The notes below the pieces were generated by a model. The model ran no database searches. It was not told the DNA's origin and saw only the letters and a program-made list of their open reading frames with translations. Of a stretch of 7,114 nt of DNA, positions 1 to 5,050 are shown in pieces; the first letter of the stretch is position 1; each line of letters starts with the position of its first letter. The stretch comes from an uncultured Clostridia bacterium (lineage in GTDB: Bacteria > Bacillota > Clostridia > TANB77 > CAG-508), in contig CAPZDM010000072.1 of the NCBI GenBank assembly GCA_948745425.1, positions 1-7,114 on the forward strand. Direction: 5' to 3'. The position numbers were made by a program, and so were the translations under genes.

Positions 1-18
1 ATGTGGTGGTGTGAGAGG

Positions 19-43
19 GAATAAATAAAATAATTATTTATTC
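19..43. other. A/T-rich hairpin downstream of walJ
   Basis: GAATAAATAA (19-28) and TTATTTATTC (34-43) form a perfect 10-bp stem around a 5-nt loop, about 40 bp past the walJ stop. The stem is weak and no U run follows it on the minus strand, so it is only a possible 3'-end structure for the murA-walJ mRNA. The rest of bases 1-80 shows no gene. Confidence 0.35.
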
Positions 44-80
44 TCTACTCGATTGATTTAATATATTATACTTGCCTTGT

Positions 81-872
81 CTATCCGATTTCAATTAATT
101 TGCTAGGTTCAAAACGGCTAGCAACAGACAAATCTATAGTTCCCCTTTTAAACTTCCTCATTTCTAATTCACTTAGAACAGTCTCATAAGCCATTTCAGG
201 GAAATTACTCTCTTTACTCAAATGACCAAGCATTACAGTGGCCAAACCACTTTCAATCAAACTGGAAATAGTTTCGCCTGCCATATTGTTAGAAAGATGA
301 CCATTAGGACCAGCAATTCTACTTTTCAATAAACTAGGATATGAACAAATTCTCAACACTTCAGGTTCATAATTAGACTCTAGTAAAGCGAATTTACTTC
401 CTCTTAAGCAATTCTGAATTTCGGGTGTTACATGACCTAAATCAGTTGCAATACTAATTTTAATCTTCCCATCAAATATATTAAAACCACAAGATTCAAT
501 AGCATCATGGGGAGTCTTAAAAGGATGGATAACTAAATCACCAATAGTAAAATCTTCAGATGTTGTAAAAGTAAAAATATTCTCCTCTCCAATTTTTTGT
601 GCTTCTTTAGAAATCTTACTCCATGTTTTAGAATTTGCATACACAGGAACATTAAACTTTTTAGAAAATGTACCAACACTTTGAATATGGTCAGAATGTT
701 CATGAGTAATCAAAATTGCATCTATTTCATTAGGACACACATTAATAGAATCTAAAGCATCTATAATCTTTTTGCCACTAACTCCAGCATCAATTAAAAT
801 CTTAGTATTATTATTCTGGACAAATAAACTATTACCAGTACTACCACTATATAAGCTACAAAACTTTAACAT
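81..872 (-). CDS. walJ: WalJ/YycJ-type metallo-beta-lactamase-fold hydrolase
   Basis: A 263-residue cytoplasmic metallo-hydrolase, matching the roughly 264 residues usual for YycJ/WalJ. The N-terminus has the family's SGSTGN stretch (residues 9-14) and the DAG-SGKK stretch (28-35). The metal-binding motif THEHSDH puts H57, H59, D61 and H62 in place. Other likely ligands are H122 (TPHDA), D144 (ATDLGH) and H192 (GPNGHLS), and a conserved GHLSKESN follows at 216-223. Known for the family: WalJ is usually the last gene of the walRKHI cell-wall two-component operon; it has been described as a nuclease and its loss in Bacillus gives a mutator phenotype. Here it lies 4 bp after murA. Its GGAG ribosome site (880-883) is inside the end of murA, which suggests translational coupling. 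The ATG start fits that site with a 7-nt spacer. No walRK genes are visible. The family call is secure; the exact substrate is not. Confidence 0.93.
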   Translation of the reverse strand: MLKFCSLYSGSTGNSLFVQNNNTKILIDAGVSGKKIIDALDSINVCPNEIDAILITHEHSDHIQSVGTFSKKFNVPVYANSKTWSKISKEAQKIGEENIFTFTTSEDFTIGDLVIHPFKTPHDAIESCGFNIFDGKIKISIATDLGHVTPEIQNCLRGSKFALLESNYEPEVLRICSYPSLLKSRIAGPNGHLSNNMAGETISSLIESGLATVMLGHLSKESNFPEMAYETVLSELEMRKFKRGTIDLSVASRFEPSKLIEIG

Positions 873-876
873 AAAA

Positions 877-2136
877 TTACTCCGTTACTCTTTTAATATC
901 AGCACCAAGTGCCCTAAACTTTTCCTCAATTTTTTCGTAACCACGGTCAATATATTCAATATTAGAAACTTCAGTTACGCCATTAGCAGCAATTCCAGCA
1001 ATAATTAGAGCTGCACCAGCCCTTAAATCAGAAGCTGAAACAGGGCGACCATATAATTCCTCTACACCTTCAAAAAATGCAACATTACCCTGTGCATTTA
1101 TTTTAGCACCCATTTTATTTAGTTCAGCAGTATATTGAAAACGGGATTCCCAAATACTCTCAGTCACCATGCTAGTCCCATCAGCAGTTGCCAGTACAAT
1201 ACCCATTTGAGACTGCAAATCAGTAGGAAAGCCAGGGTAAGGAAGGGTTTTAATATTTACACATTTAGGTCTTTTATCACACCAAACTCTAAGGGTGTCA
1301 CCACTAATTTCTTCAACATGAGCGCCCATCTCTTCGATTTTAGCAGACAAAACATCCAAATGCTTAGTTATACAATTCTTTATAGTAATATCTCCTCTAG
1401 TGGCAACAGAAGCCAACATAAAAGTACCAGCTTCAATTTGGTCAGGAACAATAGAATATGTACCACCATAGAGTTCCTTAACACCATTAATTTTAATTAC
1501 ATCAGTACCTGCACCATGTATATCAGCACCCATAGTATTTAAAAAGTTAGCAACATCAACAATATGAGGCTCTTTAGCAACATTTTCAATTGTAGTAGTA
1601 CCATCAGCCAAAACAGAAGCAAGAATAGCATTAATAGTAGCACCAACAGAAACAATGTCCAAATAAATAGAATTACCTATAAGCTTTTCTGTAGTAGCCA
1701 TAATTTTACCTTGTCCAATTTCAACATTAGCACCGAGTGCCTCAAAAGCCTTAGCATGTTGGTCAATTGGTCGAGCACCAAGTTTACATCCACCAGGCAT
1801 TCCAACTACAGCTCTATGGCATCTTCCAAGAAGAGCCCCAATTAAATAATAAGAAGCCCTAAATTTGCTAGTCATATCTAAAGGAGCATCAATGTAATTA
1901 ACATTACGAGTGTCAACCTCTACAGTATTAGGAGCTATTTTGGTAATTTTAACACCTAAAGTTTTCAAAATATCACAATATATATTTATATCACTAATAT
2001 TAGGCAAGTTCTCAATAGTACAAACGCCATTAACTAATAAAGTAGCAGGTAATATAGCAACAGCAGCATTTTTAGCACCATTAATAACAACTTCACCTTT
2101 AAGTCTAGTTTTTCCATTTATAACAAATTTCTCCAA
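877..2136 (-). CDS. murA: UDP-N-acetylglucosamine 1-carboxyvinyltransferase (MurA, MurZ-like subtype)
   Basis: Transfers enolpyruvate from PEP to UDP-GlcNAc, the first committed step of peptidoglycan synthesis, in the cytoplasm. The 419 residues equal the usual family length and form the two-lobe EPSP-synthase-like fold. Visible active-site residues are K22 and N23 (GAKNA), R93, the PEP-binding cysteine C117 in GGCKLGARP (so fosfomycin-sensitive in principle, not the Cys-to-Asp form), and D306 in GFPTDLQ. The stretch SVGATIN (163-169) rather than SVGATEN resembles the second Firmicutes paralogue, MurZ/MurA2; that subtype call is from memory of the family. The start is TTG at 2136. It is chosen because AAGGAGG (2144-2150) sits 7 nt upstream and the protein then begins exactly where MurA proteins do. 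First gene of a two-gene operon with walJ, with its own promoter upstream. Confidence 0.96.
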   Translation of the reverse strand: MEKFVINGKTRLKGEVVINGAKNAAVAILPATLLVNGVCTIENLPNISDINIYCDILKTLGVKITKIAPNTVEVDTRNVNYIDAPLDMTSKFRASYYLIGALLGRCHRAVVGMPGGCKLGARPIDQHAKAFEALGANVEIGQGKIMATTEKLIGNSIYLDIVSVGATINAILASVLADGTTTIENVAKEPHIVDVANFLNTMGADIHGAGTDVIKINGVKELYGGTYSIVPDQIEAGTFMLASVATRGDITIKNCITKHLDVLSAKIEEMGAHVEEISGDTLRVWCDKRPKCVNIKTLPYPGFPTDLQSQMGIVLATADGTSMVTESIWESRFQYTAELNKMGAKINAQGNVAFFEGVEELYGRPVSASDLRAGAALIIAGIAANGVTEVSNIEYIDRGYEKIEEKFRALGADIKRVTE

Positions 2137-2179
2137 GTCAATTCCTCCTTAGGTTTAAGCATAATTAAATTTCAAACCT

Positions 2180-2208
2180 ACTATAACATAAATAAAAAAA
2201 AAATACAA
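2180..2208 (-). promoter_or_regulatory. Promoter of the murA-walJ operon (SigA type, extended -10)
   Basis: On the minus strand, TATAGT (2185 to 2180) is preceded by TG one base upstream (TGTTATAGT), an extended -10. Exactly 17 bp upstream is TTGTAT (2208 to 2203), a weak -35. The predicted start is near 2173, giving a leader of about 36 nt that carries the strong AAGGAGG ribosome site. A 7-bp inverted repeat, TAGGTTT (2150-2156) and AAACCTA (2174-2180), brackets the start point and could be an operator or chance. Confidence 0.6.
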
Positions 2209-2235
2209 TAGATTAATGAGTGATAATGAAAATCT

Positions 2236-2247
2236 CTTAAATTTAAG
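2236..2247. repeat. 12-bp perfect palindrome between the murA and peptide promoters
   Basis: CTTAAATTTAAG reads identically on both strands and lies between the two divergent promoters. It is made only of A/T plus one C/G pair, so chance occurrence in this A/T-rich stretch is possible. It could be a protein-binding site, but nothing else supports that. Confidence 0.3.
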
Positions 2248-2274
2248 GAAATTAAAAAAATTGCAAACATTTAC

Positions 2275-2303
2275 TTGCTTTTTAGTAAAAAATGTAGTAT
2301 ATT
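2275..2303 (+). promoter_or_regulatory. Promoter of the small hydrophobic peptide mRNA
   Basis: TTGCTT (2275-2280), a 17-bp spacer and TATATT (2298-2303) give a moderate SigA-like promoter: the -10 matches 5 of 6, the -35 only its TTG. The predicted start is near 2310-2311, giving a leader of about 80 nt. An inverted repeat TTTACT (2270-2275) / AGTAAA (2284-2289) straddles the -35. It is clearly weaker than the opposing antisense promoter, as expected if the antisense RNA must be in excess. Confidence 0.5.
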
Positions 2304-2310
2304 AAATACC

Positions 2311-2322
2311 ATAGGAAATGAA
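2311..2322. repeat. Left arm of 12-bp inverted repeat flanking the peptide/antisense-RNA module
   Basis: ATAGGAAATGAA occurs here on the + strand at the predicted 5' end of the peptide mRNA. The same 12 bases occur on the minus strand at 2579 to 2568, at the predicted 5' end of the convergent antisense RNA. The two transcripts would therefore start with nearly the same sequence. Confidence 0.8.
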
Positions 2323-2365
2323 AATAAAGCAGATGAGTGTTGCCACTAAACGTCATAGTTTCTAA
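2318..2365 (+). CDS. Possible 15-residue leader peptide ahead of the hydrophobic peptide gene
   Basis: An ATG immediately after AGGA near the predicted mRNA start opens a 15-codon frame encoding MKIKQMSVATKRHSF. It stops with TAA inside the leader hairpin (2354-2370), 12 bases before the next gene's ribosome site. The AGGA is only 1 nt from the ATG, so initiation would be weak or leaderless-like. A second in-frame ATG is at 2333. The basic composition is compatible with a real peptide, but a frame this short arises easily by chance. If translated, a terminating ribosome would melt the hairpin and could change access to the downstream ribosome site. Speculative. Confidence 0.2.
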   Translation: MKIKQMSVATKRHSF

Positions 2366-2385
2366 CTATGAGAAAGTGAGGTGGT
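2342..2385 (+). promoter_or_regulatory. Structured leader hairpin that may mask the peptide's ribosome binding site
   Basis: A perfect 7-bp hairpin, CATAGTT-TCT-AACTATG, spans 2354-2370. Outside it, GCCACT (2342-2347) can pair with GGTGGT (2380-2385), with two G-U wobbles, closing a larger stem-loop. That outer stem covers most of the Shine-Dalgarno core GAGGTG (2378-2383), which lies 6 nt before the ATG at 2390. Masking of the ribosome site by leader structure is typical of type I toxin mRNAs. The small hairpin is certain; the outer stem is an inference. Confidence 0.55.
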
Positions 2386-2389
2386 GTTT

Positions 2390-2494
2390 ATGTTAAATTT
2401 TTTACTATTCCTAATTATAGGATTAATGATTTCAGCAACCATAAACGTAGCCTTATTAACATTTATATACATACTCTTAACAAATAAGGAATAA
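2390..2494 (+). CDS. Small hydrophobic peptide, putative type I (holin-like/TxpA-like) toxin
   Basis: A 34-residue frame with an ATG start and an excellent ribosome site (GAGGTG, 6-nt spacer), so it is probably translated despite its size. The peptide is almost entirely one membrane helix (about residues 4-31). It has polar N, T and S residues in its middle (LMISATINVALLTFIYILL) and a short charged tail, TNKE. The LM-I...LLTFI..L..NK pattern resembles the putative holin-like toxin and TxpA families of Firmicutes, as recalled, not searched. By analogy it would insert in the cytoplasmic membrane and damage it when overproduced. It has its own promoter, a structured leader, and a convergent antisense RNA covering its 3' end, which together make the toxin reading much stronger than the peptide alone would. 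An alternative is a harmless small membrane protein. It lies alone between murA (divergent) and mutS2 (same strand). Confidence 0.75.
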   Translation: MLNFLLFLIIGLMISATINVALLTFIYILLTNKE

Positions 2495-2577
2495 AAAAAG
2501 ACACTACATTTTGCTTTGCACGGCTATGTAGTGTCTTAACATTTTTATATGTCAACACATTTCTGTATTCATTTCCT
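2493..2577 (-). ncRNA. Putative antisense RNA antitoxin (about 85 nt) convergent to the peptide mRNA
   Basis: Defined by a perfect minus-strand promoter (2584-2612), a predicted start near 2577, and an intrinsic terminator whose 12-bp stem (2498-2509 with 2526-2537) runs into a U tract complementary to the A run at 2493-2499. No substantial frame lies within it; the longest is six codons starting at its 5' end. It would be fully complementary to the 3' part of the peptide mRNA, from just after the stop codon to that mRNA's end near 2548, and beyond if the mRNA reads through. This matches RatA, SR4 and the RCd antitoxin RNAs of C. difficile, which pair with toxin mRNA 3' ends and promote decay. 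The upstream part has a small possible hairpin (ATGT-CAAC-ACAT in + orientation, 2549-2560). Existence and function are inferred; the ends are approximate. Confidence 0.65.
2498..2537. terminator. Bidirectional intrinsic terminator between peptide gene and antisense RNA
   Basis: AAGACACTACAT (2498-2509) and ATGTAGTGTCTT (2526-2537) form a perfect 12-bp stem with a 16-nt loop. On the minus strand it is followed by a run of U residues, an excellent terminator for the antisense RNA. On the plus strand the tail is AACATTTTTATA, with the U run displaced by 4 nt, so termination of the peptide mRNA is probably less complete and some read-through toward mutS2 is possible. Confidence 0.88.
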
Positions 2578-2579
2578 AT
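2568..2579. repeat. Right arm of 12-bp inverted repeat flanking the module
   Basis: TTCATTTCCTAT is the exact reverse complement of 2311-2322. It lies just inside the antisense promoter, so the antisense RNA starts with the same bases as the peptide mRNA. Further in, GTGTTG also recurs in both (2337-2342 on +, 2558 to 2553 on -), with different spacing. Confidence 0.8.
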
Positions 2580-2583
2580 ACAT

Positions 2584-2612
2584 ATTATACACAGAAAAAA
2601 CGTATTTGTCAA
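2584..2612 (-). promoter_or_regulatory. Perfect consensus SigA promoter for the antisense RNA
   Basis: On the minus strand, TTGACA (2612 to 2607), a spacer of exactly 17 bp and TATAAT (2589 to 2584) match the housekeeping promoter consensus at all 12 positions. It points away from mutS2 toward the peptide gene, and no protein gene starts downstream before the terminator at 2498-2537. Its only evident product is a short RNA. Confidence 0.88.
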
Positions 2613-2636
2613 TTATTTTTAAAGAAGTGAGGAAAA

Positions 2637-4973
2637 ATGGATAAAAAATATTTAGATAAATTAGAATTTAATAAAGTTCTAGAAATGTTAGAAAATTATG
2701 CAGTAACATATTTAGGAAAAGAAATGATAAAAAACTTAAAACCATCATTTAATAAAAATGAAGTACAAATAAACTTAAAAGAAACAGAGCAAGCAGATGT
2801 ATTAACACATAGAATTGGAGGAATTCCACTAGGAGAAATAGACAATATAAATGTGCACTTAAGAACATTAGAAGCAAGAGGAACTCTATCTATAAAGCAA
2901 TTATTAGACTTAGCAAGGGTACTAAAAATGTCTAGAGAATTAAAGGAATATTATGAAAAAGTATCAGAAATAGAAAATGTAGACACAAACAAGCTAAGAA
3001 ACTATTTTTTTGATATATATACAAACATAGTAATAGAAGATAAAATGTTTAAATCAATTATAGACGAAAATACTATAGACGACCATGCTTCAAAAAGGCT
3101 ATATATAATAAGAAAGAATATAAAACAAATACAAAATGAAATAAAAAACAAACTAAACAACTATCTACACTCAAAATATTTACAAGAAGACTTTATCACA
3201 ATAAGAAATGGAAGATATGTAATACCTGTAAAACAAGAATATAGAAACGAGATAAAAGGATTTGTGCATGATATATCAGCAAGTGGTGCAACAGTATTTA
3301 TAGAGCCATTACCAGTATTTGAAATGAACAACAGAATAAACACATTAAAATTAGAAGAAGCAAACGAAATACAAAAAATACAGCAAGAATTATCAGAACT
3401 ATTTATGGGAATAACCAAAGAATTAGACATAAATATAAACATAATAGGAAAACTGGATTTCATATTTGCAAAAGCAAAATTTGGGATAGCAAACTATGGC
3501 GTAGCACCAATAATAAACGATAAAAAAATAATAAAACTAAACAAAGCAAGACATCCATTAATAGACAAAGACAAAGTAGTACCAGTAGACATAGAAATAA
3601 GAGAAAAATATAACACATTAGTAATAACAGGACCAAATACAGGAGGAAAAACAGTAACACTAAAAACTATAGGTCTATTATCATGTATGGGAATGAGTGG
3701 ACTATATATACCAGCAGGAGAAAAAAGTTCAATATATGTCTTTGATAATATATTTGCAGATATAGGAGATGAGCAAAGCATAGCAGACTCTTTAAGTACA
3801 TTTTCATCACACATGATAAACATAGTAGACATGATGAAAAAATCAACAGAAAATAGTTTAATATTATTAGATGAACTATGTTCAGGGACAGACCCTATGG
3901 AAGGAGCAAACTTAGCAATAAGTATATTAGAAGAACTAAATGCAAAAAAATCTTTAAATGTAGTAACAACACATTACTCAGAAATAAAAAACTATGCAAT
4001 AACAACAGACAACTTTGAAAATGCAAGTTCAGAATTCGATGTAGAAAATATGAAACCAACATATAAAATATTGATGGGAGTACCAGGAAGAAGTAATGCA
4101 TTTGCAATAAGCAAACGACTAGGTCTAGAAGAACACATATTAAAAAGAGCAAAAGAATTAACAAAACAAGAAAACATTAATATAGAAGATGTATTAAAAG
4201 AAATATATGATAACAAAATATTAATAGAAAACGAAAAAGAAAAAATACAGAAGAATTCACAAGAAATAGAAGAATTAAAGAAGAGTTTACAAAGAGATAA
4301 TACAGAACTAGAACTAGAAGCAAAAAAAATTATAGATGATGCAAAATACGAAGCCAGAAAAATATTATTAAAAGCAAAAGACGAAGCAGAAGATATTATA
4401 AAAGAAATATCAGAACAAGAAGATAAAAATAAAATGAACAAAATAAAAAATAATTTAAACAAAGAAATAAAAGAATTAAAAGTAGAAAAAAACAATTTAA
4501 AATCTAACACAAAACCAGAAGAAATAAAAATAGGAATGAAAGTATATATTGGTAGTATAAATCAAGAAGGAATTGTTTTAGAACCACCCAAAAAATCAAA
4601 TAAAGTTAGAGTACAAATAGGTATGGCAAAAACGGATTTTTATATAGAAGACATTTTTATAAAAAATAATAAATTAGAAGAAAGTAAAGAACAAAAAATA
4701 GAAAATAGAGAAATAAATGTAAAAAATGATGTATCTACAGAAATAAATGTTATAGGATTAACAATAGACGAATCAATACCAATAATAGATAAATATTTAG
4801 ATGAGTGTAGTCTAACAAGTATGAAAACAACAAGAATAGTACATGGAAAAGGAACAGGAAGACTAAGAAAAGGAATTCAAGAATACTTAAAAACACATCC
4901 ACATGTAAAAAGCTATAGGAATGGAACATTTGGAGAAGGAGAAATGGGAGTAACAATAGTGGAATTAAAATAG
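2637..4973 (+). CDS. mutS2: MutS2 (RqcU) ATPase with C-terminal Smr domain
   Basis: At 778 residues it is close to the usual MutS2 length. It lacks the mismatch-recognition domains of MutS and begins directly with the lever/core helices (about 1-300). The ATPase follows: Walker A GPNTGGKT (332-339), Walker B LLDE with D412 and E413, then SGTDPMEG and TTHYSE around H446. Next come a charged coiled-coil stretch (about 515-625), a small KOW-like beta domain (about 630-675) and the Smr domain (about 702-778) with HGKGTGRLR (736-744). Known for the family: MutS2 binds collided ribosomes and splits them in an ATP-dependent way, feeding ribosome-associated quality control; older work linked it to suppression of recombination. 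The Smr motif usually written LDLRG reads INVIG here. The ATG start is supported by GTGAGGA (2627-2633) with a short spacer. Codons end in A very often (Ile almost always ATA, Arg AGA). No strong promoter of its own is visible. Confidence 0.96.
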   Translation: MDKKYLDKLEFNKVLEMLENYAVTYLGKEMIKNLKPSFNKNEVQINLKETEQADVLTHRIGGIPLGEIDNINVHLRTLEARGTLSIKQLLDLARVLKMSRELKEYYEKVSEIENVDTNKLRNYFFDIYTNIVIEDKMFKSIIDENTIDDHASKRLYIIRKNIKQIQNEIKNKLNNYLHSKYLQEDFITIRNGRYVIPVKQEYRNEIKGFVHDISASGATVFIEPLPVFEMNNRINTLKLEEANEIQKIQQELSELFMGITKELDININIIGKLDFIFAKAKFGIANYGVAPIINDKKIIKLNKARHPLIDKDKVVPVDIEIREKYNTLVITGPNTGGKTVTLKTIGLLSCMGMSGLYIPAGEKSSIYVFDNIFADIGDEQSIADSLSTFSSHMINIVDMMKKSTENSLILLDELCSGTDPMEGANLAISILEELNAKKSLNVVTTHYSEIKNYAITTDNFENASSEFDVENMKPTYKILMGVPGRSNAFAISKRLGLEEHILKRAKELTKQENINIEDVLKEIYDNKILIENEKEKIQKNSQEIEELKKSLQRDNTELELEAKKIIDDAKYEARKILLKAKDEAEDIIKEISEQEDKNKMNKIKNNLNKEIKELKVEKNNLKSNTKPEEIKIGMKVYIGSINQEGIVLEPPKKSNKVRVQIGMAKTDFYIEDIFIKNNKLEESKEQKIENREINVKNDVSTEINVIGLTIDESIPIIDKYLDECSLTSMKTTRIVHGKGTGRLRKGIQEYLKTHPHVKSYRNGTFGEGEMGVTIVELK

Positions 4974-5016
4974 ACATTAAATATATTTCTAATGAATGCA
5001 ATATTAAACATTGTAG

Positions 5017-5037
5017 GGGCAGACCTTATGTCTGCCC
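5017..5037. repeat. REP-like palindrome between convergent genes
   Basis: GGGCAGAC-CTTAT-GTCTGCCC is a perfect 8-bp stem with a 5-nt loop, strikingly G/C-rich against an A/T-rich background, and preceded by TTGTAG. The GTAGGGGC...GCCC layout resembles short palindromic repeats scattered in many bacterial genomes, as recalled from general familiarity. There is no U run on either side, so it is not a classical intrinsic terminator, although it sits where mutS2 and the convergent ABC gene both end and may protect or separate the two mRNAs. Confidence 0.7.
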
Positions 5038-5050
5038 GTTGTGATAGGTT

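Noticed and set aside
1..80. Start of another gene or a CRISPR/riboswitch at the left edge
   Set aside because: Only a weak A/T hairpin is visible; there is no frame with a ribosome site, no repeated units and no conserved riboswitch core.
1135..1845. Open frames on the plus strand opposite murA (1135-1542 and 1564-1845)
   Set aside because: They mirror the murA coding frame, lack ribosome sites and have low-complexity Ser/Asn-rich translations typical of antisense shadows.
2583..2588. TATTAT as a -10 for a mutS2 promoter on the plus strand
   Set aside because: No acceptable -35 at 16-18 bp upstream (TTTCTG or TTCTGT); it is part of the sequence that forms the far better minus-strand TATAAT.
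3992..4510. 172-codon minus-strand frame opposite the MutS2 coiled-coil region
   Set aside because: Phe/Ser/Leu-rich translation is the expected reverse reading of Lys/Glu-rich codons; no ribosome site or promoter was noticed.
5016..5040. Intrinsic terminator for mutS2
   Set aside because: The stem is strong, but neither side has a U run; better described as a REP-like palindrome with possible boundary function.
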